Both the position numbers and the translations under genes were made by a program. A stretch of DNA of 64,000 nt from Streptomyces sulphureus DSM 40104 (GTDB lineage Bacteria > Actinomycetota > Actinomycetes > Streptomycetales > Streptomycetaceae): positions 186,001 through 250,000 of the forward strand of contig NZ_KB905817.1 of NCBI RefSeq assembly GCF_000381025.1, read 5' to 3'. Below the pieces are notes generated by a model. It did not search any database, was not told the DNA's origin, and saw nothing but the letters and a program-made list of their open reading frames with translations. Shown in pieces: positions 34,970-44,000 of this stretch (positions within the stretch are counted from its first letter, which is position 1; each line of letters opens with the position of its first letter).

Positions 34970-36235
34970 CTACCCGGCTGCCCGGTACTCGGCGGTGAGT
35001 TTCTCCAGCGTCGGCACCAACTCCCCCGGCGACGGGACCGAGAGGATTTCGGCGCGCTGTCGCGCGGCGGCCTCGCGGAAGGACCCTTCGTGCAGGAGCC
35101 GGCCCACCGCCTCGCGGAGCGCGGGTCCCGTGGCCTCCGCGTCCGGCACCGCCAACCCGATGCCCTGGCGCTCGAGGTGCTCGGCCTTGAGGAGGGTGTC
35201 GCCCGACTGCGGGACGAGCAGTTGGGGCACACCGTGGAGCATCGCCGTCATCCATGTACCGCTGCCGCCGTAGTGGACGACGGCGTCGCAGCTCGGCAGC
35301 AGCACGTGCATGGGGACGAAGTCCACGATCCGGGTGTTGGCGGGGACGGCGGCGAACTCCTCGCCAGGCGCCGGTACGAGGGTCGTGACGATCTCCGCTT
35401 CCAGGTCGCCGAAGGCGTCCAGGTCGGTGAGGGGGAAACCGTCGTGGCCGGTGTACTGACGGCGGGAGAGACCCATGGTGACGCAGACCCTGGGCCTGTC
35501 CGGCGGCTCGCGCAGCCACTCGGGCACCGTGGCGGCGCCGTGGTAGGGCGCGTACCGCACCGGCACGGTGTGCAGATCGAGCGGGAGGCGTGCGCTCGGC
35601 GGCGAGGGGTCGATGGTGAACTGCCCGGTGACGGCCTCCTCTTCGAACTCCAGGCCGTGCCGCCCGAGCATCTCGGCGACCCACTCGCCGAGCGGGTCGG
35701 CTCTCCGCTCGGCCGGCTGCTCGGCGAGCAACTCGCGAAAGATCTCCCGCGACCGCCCGAGGAAGTCGGGGCCCCACAGGAGCCGCGCGTGCGCGGCGCC
35801 CGAGGCGCGGGCCGCCACCGCGCCGCTGTGGCTCATCTGCTCCCAGAGGACCAGCTCGGGGCGCCAGAAGCGGGCGTAGTCGACGAGTTCGTCGACGAAG
35901 GCCGTGTTGTTGGCCACCCGCAGGTAGTAGGGCACCAGGCCCTGGTAGAGCGCGAGTTCGCGTTCCCAGGTGGTCTCGGGCTTGGCGAGGCCGCCGAAGG
36001 AGGGTCCCTGCGAGAACGCCTGCGGGTTCTCCTCGGCGATGGCGCGGGCGGTCTCGAAAAGCCTGTGGTCCTCACCGAGGGGTACGGCCGTGAGCCCCGA
36101 CGCCGTGATCTCCGCGGTGAGCGCGGGCTGGCTGGCGACGCGGACCTCGTGCCCTGCCGCCGCGAGAGCCCACCCCATGGACACCATATGGAGGTAGTGC
36201 GTCTTCTCCGCGTACACCACGATCAGAACGCGCAT
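34970..36235 (-). CDS. Macrolide-type GT-B glycosyltransferase (GT1; DesVII/EryCIII-like)
   Basis: The 421-residue enzyme starts MRVLIVVYAEKTHYLHMV and has GHEVRVASQPALTAEIT, as in DesVII/EryCIII-type transferases. The C-terminal donor-binding part has VHYGGSGTWMTAMLHGVPQL. It would attach the dTDP-deoxyhexose to the polyketide aglycone. It heads the minus-strand unit and is divergent from rmlA, so sugar supply and transfer can be co-regulated. Members of this subfamily often need a cysteine-less P450-like partner; none is visible here. The ATG at 36235 has only a weak GGGGA upstream, and a GTG four codons earlier is possible. Confidence 0.88.
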   Translation of the reverse strand: MRVLIVVYAEKTHYLHMVSMGWALAAAGHEVRVASQPALTAEITASGLTAVPLGEDHRLFETARAIAEENPQAFSQGPSFGGLAKPETTWERELALYQGLVPYYLRVANNTAFVDELVDYARFWRPELVLWEQMSHSGAVAARASGAAHARLLWGPDFLGRSREIFRELLAEQPAERRADPLGEWVAEMLGRHGLEFEEEAVTGQFTIDPSPPSARLPLDLHTVPVRYAPYHGAATVPEWLREPPDRPRVCVTMGLSRRQYTGHDGFPLTDLDAFGDLEAEIVTTLVPAPGEEFAAVPANTRIVDFVPMHVLLPSCDAVVHYGGSGTWMTAMLHGVPQLLVPQSGDTLLKAEHLERQGIGLAVPDAEATGPALREAVGRLLHEGSFREAAARQRAEILSVPSPGELVPTLEKLTAEYRAAG

Positions 36236-36330
36236 CGGTTTCCCCACGTCGGTTACGAATCGCCCGACAGGTCGACGCCTCGGAGCGAAGTGCCCTTCGC
36301 GAGAAGTCAACTGACTCGGCGCCCGCGCAT

Positions 36331-36363
36331 CAACCCCTAACCACTCGCCCACCGCACCCCTAA
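36331..36363 (-). promoter_or_regulatory. Direct repeats TTAGGGGTTG / TTAGGGGTG upstream of the glycosyltransferase unit
   Basis: Read on the minus strand, TTAGGGGTG (36355-36363) and TTAGGGGTTG (36331-36340) are spaced 23 bases start to start, about two helical turns. That would suit a tandem-binding activator. They lie about 100 bases upstream of the glycosyltransferase start. Confidence 0.35.
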
Positions 36364-36396
36364 GCGGCACCCACCCCCTGTATTCGGCGGCTACCA

Positions 36397-36426
36397 CTGC
36401 CCGTCGGATCATCCGAGCTGTAGCTT
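36397..36426 (+). promoter_or_regulatory. Candidate rmlA promoter with an embedded inverted repeat
   Basis: CTGCCC (36397-36402) and TAGCTT (36421-36426) are 18 bases apart and could be -35 and -10 elements. A start near 36433 would make rmlA nearly leaderless, which fits the lack of a good ribosome-binding site before its ATG. CGGAT-C-ATCCG (36405-36415) is an 11-base dyad between the two boxes and could be an operator. Confidence 0.3.
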
Positions 36427-36433
36427 CGAGCCG

Positions 36434-37309
36434 ATGAAGGGAATCGTGCTCGCCGGGGGACACGGAACACGACTGCGCCCGCTCACTCACGCCGTCTCGA
36501 AGCAGCTTCTTCCGGTTTACAACAAACCGATGGTCTACTACCCGCTGTCGGTGCTGATGCTCGCCGACATAAGGGACGTCCTACTGATAGTGAAGCCGGG
36601 GCAGTTGCACCTCTTCAAAGCTCTCCTCGGCGACGGTAGGCACCTCGGTATGCACATCGAATACGCGGAGCAGCCCGAGGCGAGAGGCATCGGCGACGCC
36701 TTCAGAATCGGAGCCGACTACATCGGCGACGACGAAGTGGCGCTCGTACTCGGCGACAACATCTTCCACGGCCCGAGTTTCTCGACGCTGCTCATGCAGC
36801 ACAGCAGCAGCGTCGACGGATGCGTGCTCTTCGGCTACTGGGTGAAGGACCCGGAGCGCTACGGGGTCGGTGAGGTGGACGCCGAGGGCATGCTGCTCGA
36901 CATCGTGGAGAAACCGCTGCATCCGCGGTCGAACCTCGCCATCACGGGGCTCTACTTCTACGACAACGAAGTGGTGGACATCGCGCAACGGCTCTCCCCT
37001 TCGGACCGCGGTGAACTGGAGATCACCGAGATCAACAGGGCTTATGTGAAACGCGGTAAAGCCCGCCTCGTCGACCTCGGCCGCGGTTTCGCCTGGCTGG
37101 ACACCGGAACCCACGACTCGCTCCTCCAGGCCGGCCATTACGTGCAGATGCTCGAAGAGCGCCAGGGGGTGCGTATCGCCTCGCTGGAGGAGATCGCCTT
37201 CCGTATGCACTTCATCGACGCCGAAGCCTGCTACGAACTCGGCGTTGAATTCGGTGCGTCCGAGTACGGCGAGTACCTGCGCTCGATCGCCACCAGGGAG
37301 AGTCAGTGA
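36434..37309 (+). CDS. rmlA: Glucose-1-phosphate thymidylyltransferase
   Basis: RmlA makes dTDP-glucose from glucose-1-phosphate and dTTP, the first step of deoxysugar supply. The 291-residue protein has the nucleotide-binding VLAGGHGTRLRPLT, then KQLLPVYNKPMVYYPL, and VLGDNIFHG. The family is normally about 290 residues. No clear ribosome-binding site precedes ATG 36434. It is the first gene of a four-gene plus-strand unit. Confidence 0.96.
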   Translation: MKGIVLAGGHGTRLRPLTHAVSKQLLPVYNKPMVYYPLSVLMLADIRDVLLIVKPGQLHLFKALLGDGRHLGMHIEYAEQPEARGIGDAFRIGADYIGDDEVALVLGDNIFHGPSFSTLLMQHSSSVDGCVLFGYWVKDPERYGVGEVDAEGMLLDIVEKPLHPRSNLAITGLYFYDNEVVDIAQRLSPSDRGELEITEINRAYVKRGKARLVDLGRGFAWLDTGTHDSLLQAGHYVQMLEERQGVRIASLEEIAFRMHFIDAEACYELGVEFGASEYGEYLRSIATRESQ

Positions 37310-37319
37310 GGCGGGAAGT

Positions 37320-38318
37320 ATGCGAATAGTGGTCACGGGCGGCGCCGGTTTCATCGGCTCGCACTTCGTCAGGAGCCTGCTGGCGGGCGCCTATCCGCCG
37401 CTCGCAGGCGCTGAGGTGGTCGTCCTCGACAGGTTCACCTACGCGGGCTGCCGGGCGAACCTGGCGCAGGTGGCGGACGATCCGGCGCTCACCGTCGTGA
37501 CGGGCGACGTCTGCGACGCGGCGCTCGTCTCCGAGGTGCTGAGCGGTGCCGATCTGGTCGTGCACTGCGCCGCCGAATCCCATGTGGACCGATCCATCGC
37601 GGACGGCGGCGAGTTCGTGCGCACCAACGTGCTCGGCACCCAGACGCTGCTGGAGGCCGCCGCCCGTGTGGGCGTCGGCAGGTTCCTCCAGGTGTCGACC
37701 GACGAGGTCTACGGCTCCGTCGAGCACGGCTCGTGGCACGAGGACCAGCCGCTCCACCCCAACTCGCCGTACGCCGCCTCGAAAGCCTCCGCCGATCTGC
37801 TGGCGCTCGCCTTCCACCGCACCCACGGCCTCGCCGTCTGCGTCACCCGCTGCTCCAACAACTACGGCCCCTACCAGTTCCCGGAGAAGGCGCTCCCCCT
37901 CTTCGTCACCAACCTGCTGGACGGCAGGAAGGTGCCGCTCTACGGCGACGGCGGCAACGTGCGCGACTGGCTCCACGTGGACGACCACTGCCGCGGCCTC
38001 GCCCTGGTCGCGGAGGCCGGCAGGGCCGGCGCCGTCTACCACATAGGGGGCGGCACCGAGCTCGCCAACCGGGAGCTGGTGGCGCGGCTGCTGGAGCTGC
38101 TGGGCCGCGACGGCACGATGGTGGAGCGGGTGCCGGACCGCAAGGGCCACGACCGCCGCTACTCGCTCGCCTTCGACCGGATCTCCGAAGAGCTCGGCTA
38201 CGCGCCGCGGACCGGGTTCGAGAGCGGGCTCGCCGAGACCGTGAAGTGGTATGCGGAGCACAGGGATTGGTGGCTGCCGCTGCGGCAGCGTCTCGCGCGG
38301 GAAGCGTCGCCGGCATGA
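37320..38318 (+). CDS. rmlB: dTDP-glucose 4,6-dehydratase
   Basis: RmlB converts dTDP-glucose to dTDP-4-keto-6-deoxyglucose. The 332-residue SDR has VTGGAGFIGSHF, STDEVYG and the active-site YAASKAS, plus NNYGPYQFPEK. The ATG at 37320 follows a GAGGCGGGAAG stretch ten bases after rmlA. The next gene begins on its stop codon (ATGA). Confidence 0.96.
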   Translation: MRIVVTGGAGFIGSHFVRSLLAGAYPPLAGAEVVVLDRFTYAGCRANLAQVADDPALTVVTGDVCDAALVSEVLSGADLVVHCAAESHVDRSIADGGEFVRTNVLGTQTLLEAAARVGVGRFLQVSTDEVYGSVEHGSWHEDQPLHPNSPYAASKASADLLALAFHRTHGLAVCVTRCSNNYGPYQFPEKALPLFVTNLLDGRKVPLYGDGGNVRDWLHVDDHCRGLALVAEAGRAGAVYHIGGGTELANRELVARLLELLGRDGTMVERVPDRKGHDRRYSLAFDRISEELGYAPRTGFESGLAETVKWYAEHRDWWLPLRQRLAREASPA

Positions 38319-39703
38319 AGCGGACGCACGCGCGGGTGGCGCTCTCCGCCGTCGCCGAGGAGACCGCCACCGCGCCGCTCGCGGGCTTCCACCGCTGGTG
38401 GGAGGAGCGCCGCGCGGAGGACACCTCGCGGGTGGACCGCATCCCCTTCGCGGAGCTGCGCTCCTGGAGCTTCACGCCGGGCACCGGGGACCTCGTCCAC
38501 GACAGCGGCCGGTTCTTCCAGGTGCGGGGAGCGGAGGTGCACCGGCCGGAGGGGCCCGTTCCGCAGTGGTCGCAGCCCCTGCTGCACCAGCCGGAAGTGG
38601 GCATCCTGGGGCTGCTCGCCAAGGAGTTCGACGGCGTGCTGCACTTCCTGATGCAGGCGAAGACGGAACCCGGCAACCGGCCGGGCCTCCAGCTCTCCCC
38701 CACGGTGCAGGCGACGCTGAGCAACTACAGCGGGGTCCACGGAGGCCGCGCCGTCCCCTACGTCGAGCACTTCCTGCACCGGAACGCGCACCGGGTGCTC
38801 GTCGACGTCCGCCAGTCCGAGCAGGGCAGTTGGTTCTTCCGGAAGCGGAACCGGAACATGGTCGTCGAGGCCGCGGGGGACGTCGAGGTGCGCGAGGGCT
38901 TCCGCTGGATGCCGCTGGGGCAGCTCCACCGGCTGCTCGCCGAGGGCACCGGAACGGACGGCACCCACACCTCCGTTGTGAACATGGACACCCGCAGCAT
39001 CCTGTCCTGCCTCCCCTTCCCGTTCACCGATGTTCCGCGCACGGAACCGAGCGGGGACCTGCTGGGCTGGCTCACCGAGGCGCGCAGCCGGGAGCGGGTC
39101 CGGGTGGAGCGGGTACCGCTCGCGGGGCTGCCCGCGTGGCGGCAGGAGCCGGACCGCATCGCGCACCGGAACGGGGCTTTCTTCAGCATCGTGGCGGTGC
39201 GTGTACGGGCGGGGGAACGGGAGGTCGCGGAGTGGACCCAGCCGCTGCTCAGGCCGCACGGCGTGGGCGTCTCCGCGTTCCTCACCAAGTCCGTCGACGG
39301 TGCGCGGCACGTACTCGCCAACCTCCGCGTGGAACCGGGCTGCGTCGACGTGCTGGAGGTCGGGCCCACCGTGCAGTGCACGCCGGAGAACTACGCGCAC
39401 CTGCCGGCCGCGGCCGGACCGCCGCTGCTGGAGAAGGTGCTCGGTGCACCCCGCGCACGCGTGCTCTTCGACGCGGTCCTCGCCGAGGAGGGCGGACGGT
39501 TCCAGCACGCGCGCAACCGGTACCTGATCGTGGAAGCGGACGGCGATCCGTACGAGCCGCCCGGGCACCGGTGGGTCCCGGTCGCCCAACTCCTCGGGCT
39601 GATGCGGCACAGCCACTACGTCAACGTGGAGGCGCGTACGCTCATCGCCTGCCTCCAGAGCGTGTGCGTCCCGGAACCGGGGCGGCCGGGAAAAGGTGGA
39701 TGA
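38315..39703 (+). CDS. NDP-hexose 2,3-dehydratase
   Basis: This 462-residue protein is a tandem repeat of two similar halves (about 25-230 and 240-455), each with a WSQPLL or WTQPLL segment followed by SPTVQ or GPTVQ. That duplicated layout is typical of TylX3/EryBVI-type 2,3-dehydratases, which remove the C2 hydroxyl of dTDP-4-keto-6-deoxyglucose. Together with the aldo/keto reductase of the opposing unit it commits the sugar to the 2,6-dideoxy series. Start and stop both overlap neighbours (ATGA). Confidence 0.92.
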   Translation: MKRTHARVALSAVAEETATAPLAGFHRWWEERRAEDTSRVDRIPFAELRSWSFTPGTGDLVHDSGRFFQVRGAEVHRPEGPVPQWSQPLLHQPEVGILGLLAKEFDGVLHFLMQAKTEPGNRPGLQLSPTVQATLSNYSGVHGGRAVPYVEHFLHRNAHRVLVDVRQSEQGSWFFRKRNRNMVVEAAGDVEVREGFRWMPLGQLHRLLAEGTGTDGTHTSVVNMDTRSILSCLPFPFTDVPRTEPSGDLLGWLTEARSRERVRVERVPLAGLPAWRQEPDRIAHRNGAFFSIVAVRVRAGEREVAEWTQPLLRPHGVGVSAFLTKSVDGARHVLANLRVEPGCVDVLEVGPTVQCTPENYAHLPAAAGPPLLEKVLGAPRARVLFDAVLAEEGGRFQHARNRYLIVEADGDPYEPPGHRWVPVAQLLGLMRHSHYVNVEARTLIACLQSVCVPEPGRPGKGG

Positions 39704-40980
39704 AGATGACGCGCGCACTCGCGCTGGAAGAGATGGTGCACCTCGGGGACGCCAAGAGCCGGGTCACGGTGGTGTGTTCGGTCGGCGGGCACGTCGAAGA
39801 GGAGCCGCTGGCGCGGGCGTTCGCCGCCGTGGTGGCGCGGCTCCCCTCGCTGCGCAGCCGGGTCCGGCAGGACGGTCCCTACGCGTTCTCCTTCCAGCCG
39901 CTGGAGACGGGTCCGCCGCAGCTCCAGGTCCGCAAGGGCGTACCGGGCTCGCTGCGCGAGGAGATCAACACGCCGCTCCCGCCCGACGGCGGCCTGGTGC
40001 GGGGCGTCCTCATCGAGGGCGCGGACGAGGACACCTTCGTGCTCAGCATCGACCACTCCATCACCGACGGGCAGAGCGCACTCGCCGTCTGCGATGCGGT
40101 GTGGCGGGGCTACACGGCTTGCGTCGAGGGCACGTTCACCATGCCGCAACCCGAAGACGACGGGGACGACGGGGACGACGCCCTGCCCGCCGCGCTCTCC
40201 GCCCGGCTGCCCGCGCACACCCCCGAGGACCTGGCCGCATACGTCACGGCCCGCGGGGAGCGGATGCGGGGGGCGCCCCTCGTGCATCTGCCGTACGCGG
40301 CAGGGGAGTCGGCGGCGGAGGAAGAGCTGCCGATGCGGGTGGCCAGGGTCCGGCTCGACCGGGAGCAGACCGCCGGAGTGATCGGTGCGAGCAAGGCCGC
40401 AGGGGTGTCGGTGCACGGAGTGCTCGTCGCCGCCCTGCTGCTGGCGGTCCGCGACGCGGCCGGCGGCGCGGGGACGCAGCGGATGAGCAGCATGTCCCCC
40501 GTCGATCTGCGGGGGCGCCTCTCTCCGCCCGTCCACCCGGAAGAGCTCTTCCCCGCCGCCTCGCTCTTCTTCGACGTGCTCGACGTGCGGGAGGACGCCG
40601 ACGTGCTCTCGCTCGGGCGGCGCCTCGCGGAGAACCTCCGCGAGGCCATCGCCCGCGGCGACCTGGAGCGGGAGATCCTGGCGGCGGCCCAGGTGCTCAG
40701 GGACCCGTCGCTGCTCAACGCCAGCCTGGTGACCACGAATCTCGGCAACGTGCCGGTGCCCGAGACCCCGGACGGGCTGCCGATCACCGACGTGCGGTGC
40801 TTCGCGCTCGGCGATGTCTCGTTCCCGCAGGCCGGGTTCGGCCCGCTGGTGGCTTCCGTGCTGACCGTGCGCGGGCAGCTCGACATCGAACTGCCCTACA
40901 GCGCCCGGTGCTTCTCGGCCGGACAGATGGAAGCGATCCGCACCTCGGTGCGTGGACGGCTGCTCGCGCTGGGGAGTTGA
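39700..40980 (+). CDS. Condensation-fold acyltransferase (PapA/wax-ester-synthase type)
   Basis: The 426-residue protein has IDHSITDGQSAL, a version of the HHxxxDG motif (His119, Asp123, Gly124) of condensation-domain and PapA acyltransferases, near its usual place at about residue 120. Further on, TTNLGNVPVP and SVLTVRGQLDIELPY fit the C-terminal lobe. Enzymes like PapA5 move an acyl chain from an ACP or CoA to an alcohol. It could acylate the sugar or, since no thioesterase is visible, help release the chain as an ester. ATG 39700 overlaps the dehydratase stop; ATG 39706 is an alternative with similar spacing to AAGGTGG. Confidence 0.78.
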   Translation: MKMTRALALEEMVHLGDAKSRVTVVCSVGGHVEEEPLARAFAAVVARLPSLRSRVRQDGPYAFSFQPLETGPPQLQVRKGVPGSLREEINTPLPPDGGLVRGVLIEGADEDTFVLSIDHSITDGQSALAVCDAVWRGYTACVEGTFTMPQPEDDGDDGDDALPAALSARLPAHTPEDLAAYVTARGERMRGAPLVHLPYAAGESAAEEELPMRVARVRLDREQTAGVIGASKAAGVSVHGVLVAALLLAVRDAAGGAGTQRMSSMSPVDLRGRLSPPVHPEELFPAASLFFDVLDVREDADVLSLGRRLAENLREAIARGDLEREILAAAQVLRDPSLLNASLVTTNLGNVPVPETPDGLPITDVRCFALGDVSFPQAGFGPLVASVLTVRGQLDIELPYSARCFSAGQMEAIRTSVRGRLLALGS

Positions 40981-40985
40981 GCGGC

Positions 40986-41009
40986 ACGGCACCGGCTCAC
41001 CGGCGCCGT
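40986..41009. terminator. Hairpin between the convergent acyltransferase and PKS3 genes
   Basis: Two ten-base arms (40986-40995 and 41000-41009) pair at nine positions around a CTCA loop. They fill most of the 40-base gap between the two stop codons. Confidence 0.55.
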
Positions 41010-41020
41010 CCCGCAGCGGC

Positions 41021-44000
41021 TCAACGAGTGCGGACGAACACCGCGTCCGCGCGCACGGCCGCCTCGACGCCGGCGGCCCCGGCGGCCCCGGCGGCGAGGA
41101 CGCCGCAGAGCCGGCCGCGGGACGGTGCGTCGAGTACGGGCGGGAGGTCGACCGTCCCGCGCGTCCGCGCCGACTCCAGGGCCCGAGCCCGCAGTTGCTC
41201 CTGATCCGCCTCGGCGCGGGCAACTTCGCCGACCGCTACGGCCCCTCTCGTGACGCCCCACACGGCGGCCTCGGGGACGGCGTCGCCGAGGGCGCCGAAG
41301 AGCGCGTCGACGGTCTCGGGCACCGCGCCCGGCAGCCAGGTGAGGACGCCGGAGGGACGGCGACCCGTCGACGACAGGTGCCGGAGGCGGGCGCCGAGCA
41401 CCTCCCGGTCTTCGCCCGCCTCGACGGTGAAGTGCACCGCCTCGGCTCCGTGCCGCACCAGGGCACCCACCAGCGCATCGCCCACCTCGTCCGAGCAGGC
41501 GGTGTCCTCCGGGTCCCGAACCCCCTCGGAACCGGTCGGGAGTACGACGAGCCAGACCCCGGTCAGCTCCGCCGGGTCCGCCCCGGGTGTCCGGCGCCAC
41601 CCGCCGGTCCCCGTCCCGCCGCGCCGCCAGGCGGCCAGCGCGGGGAGGGCGACGCTCAGCGGCTCGTCCCCGCGCAGGCCGAGTTCGCGCACGAGGCCGT
41701 CCACGTCTCCGCGCTCGACGCGCTCCCAGAAGCGCTCCCCCGCCGGGGCGCCCGGGTCCGCCGGACGGAAGCTGCGGCGCTGGAACGCGGAAGGGGGCAG
41801 CCGCACCTGCCGGTCGGCGAAACCGCTGAAGACCGCGCGCCAGTCCACCCGGCGCCCGCCCACATGCAGGCGTCCGAGGACCTCCGCCAGGGCGCGGGCC
41901 TCCGGCCTCCCCTCCTCGACGGCCGAGGGGGCGTCCCGCGCGGCCAGCCTGGCGCCGCGGGGCCCGAGTTCGAGTACCTCCCCGGGCGCCGCAGGGTCGG
42001 CTGCCTCGTCCTCACGTCCCAACCAGTGCTCAGGGCAGGCCAGTTCCGCCGACTCGACGACCCTGCCCGAAGCGGAGACGAGCGGGATACGTGGCGCCCG
42101 GTACTCGAGGCCCGCCAGCACCCGGAGCAGCTCGTCCCGGCCGCCCCCTGCCGCCGCGCGCCCGCACGCCGCCACGAGCGCGACGGCCCCGTCCAGGTCG
42201 AGCGCTCCTGCCGCGTGCGCCGCGGCCACGGCGGACGAAACCGAGTCGGAGATCCGATCGGGGTGCAGCCCCCATGCCTCCAGCAGCCGGAACATCGCCG
42301 TCTGGACGGCGAAGAGGGCGGGCCGTCCGAACTCGGGCCGCGCGAGCAGCGCGGGCTCCTCCCAGACGACCTCGCGGAGCGGGCGGGCGAGATGGGCGTC
42401 GAGCCGCTCCACGATCCCGTCGAGTGCCTCGGCGTACACCCGGTGGGCCCGGTACACACCGCGACCGACGAGGGGCGGACCGCCTTCCGCCGTGAAGCGG
42501 AAGCCGAGGGGGCCGCCGGAGCCCCTCCCCTCGGCCGAGCCGGGTGCCTCTTCGCCGCGCGCCAACGCGGCCAGCCCGTCGAGCAGTTCCTCCCGCGTAC
42601 CGACCGGGAAGGCGGCGCGGTGGGCAAAGGCCGTACGCGTGGTGGCGAGGGCGCCGACGAGGTCGGCCCACTCCTCGGCGGCGGCCTCGGCATGGTGGCG
42701 CAGCCTGCGTGCCTGCTCCCGCAGCCCCTGCGGGGAGGTCGCCGAAAGCACGCAGGGCAAGGGAGGCGGCACCGGGCGCGGCACGGGCGGCGGCGTACCG
42801 TCGCCGTCCTCGTCCCGCGGCGCTTGTTCGACGATGACGTGGGCATGGGTGCCGCCTGCGCCGAGCGCCGAGACGCCGATCCGCCGCGGGGCGCCCGTGC
42901 TCGGCCAGGGCGCCGCCTCGGTGAGGGGACGCACCGTGTCGGGCAAGTCGCCTTCCCACGACGCCGCTTGGCGGTCACCGCCCGAGCGGGGCAGTACGCG
43001 ATGCCGCAGCGCGAGCACCGCCTTGATCACTCCCGCCACCCCGGCCGCCGCCGAGGTGTGCCCGATGCTCGTCCCGACCGTGCCGATCCGCAGCGGCCGT
43101 TCCGAGGAGCGGCCCGCGCCGTACACCTCTCCCAGCGCGTGCGGCTCCTCCCGGCCGCCGTACGTGTCGACCGCGTCGACCTCGGGGCCCGCGAGCCGGG
43201 CCTGCTCCAACGCACGGGCGAGGACGCGTTGTTGGGCCTCGCCCCTGCCGACGGCGCTGCCCAGGAGGACGCCGAGCACGGGGCGTCCGGCGCGTACGGC
43301 GTCCGGCAGCCGCTCCAGCAGCAGCACGCCGGCTCCCTCGGCCGAGGGCTCCTGCCCGACGCCCGTGCCGTCGAAGAGCGTGATGCCGGCCGCGAGCGCC
43401 AACGAGCATTCGCCCTGCCGCAGCGACTGCGCCGCCGTGTGCAGCGCCACGAGTGAGGAGGAGTCGCCCGTGTCCAACGTGGCGGCCGGGCCGGCGAATC
43501 CGAAGGCGGCGGCCAGTCCGCCGGCCGGCTCCGTGCTCCCGGCGCCGCCGCGCTCGTGCGTCCGGCCGACGAAGACGCCGGTGGGCGCGTCGAGTTGGGC
43601 GGCGGGGAGGACTCCGCCGTCCTCCAACGCCTCCCAGGCGAGCTGCCGAAGGACGAGCAGGTGCCGGTCGGCGGCTTCGGCCTCCTGCGGTGGGAGGCCG
43701 AGGAGGTCCGGGTCGCAGGAGTCGTCGACGAGGCGGGCCGCGCCGTCTCCCCCGCCGGCAGTCGCACGGGCGCCGGCGTCCGCGCCGGAGGCCAGGAGGT
43801 CCCACAGCTCGTCGGGGCTGCGCACCCCGCCCGGAAGACGGCAGGCCATCCCCACGAGGGCGATCCGGTGGTCCGCGTCCGCCGGCCCGGGTGCGGGTGC
43901 GGGTGCGGCCAGCGGTGCCCGTTCCGGCTCGGGGAGCAGGGCCGCGAGGGAGCGGCTCACCTCGGTCGGTGTCCGTTGGTCGAAGACGAAGGCAGCCGGC

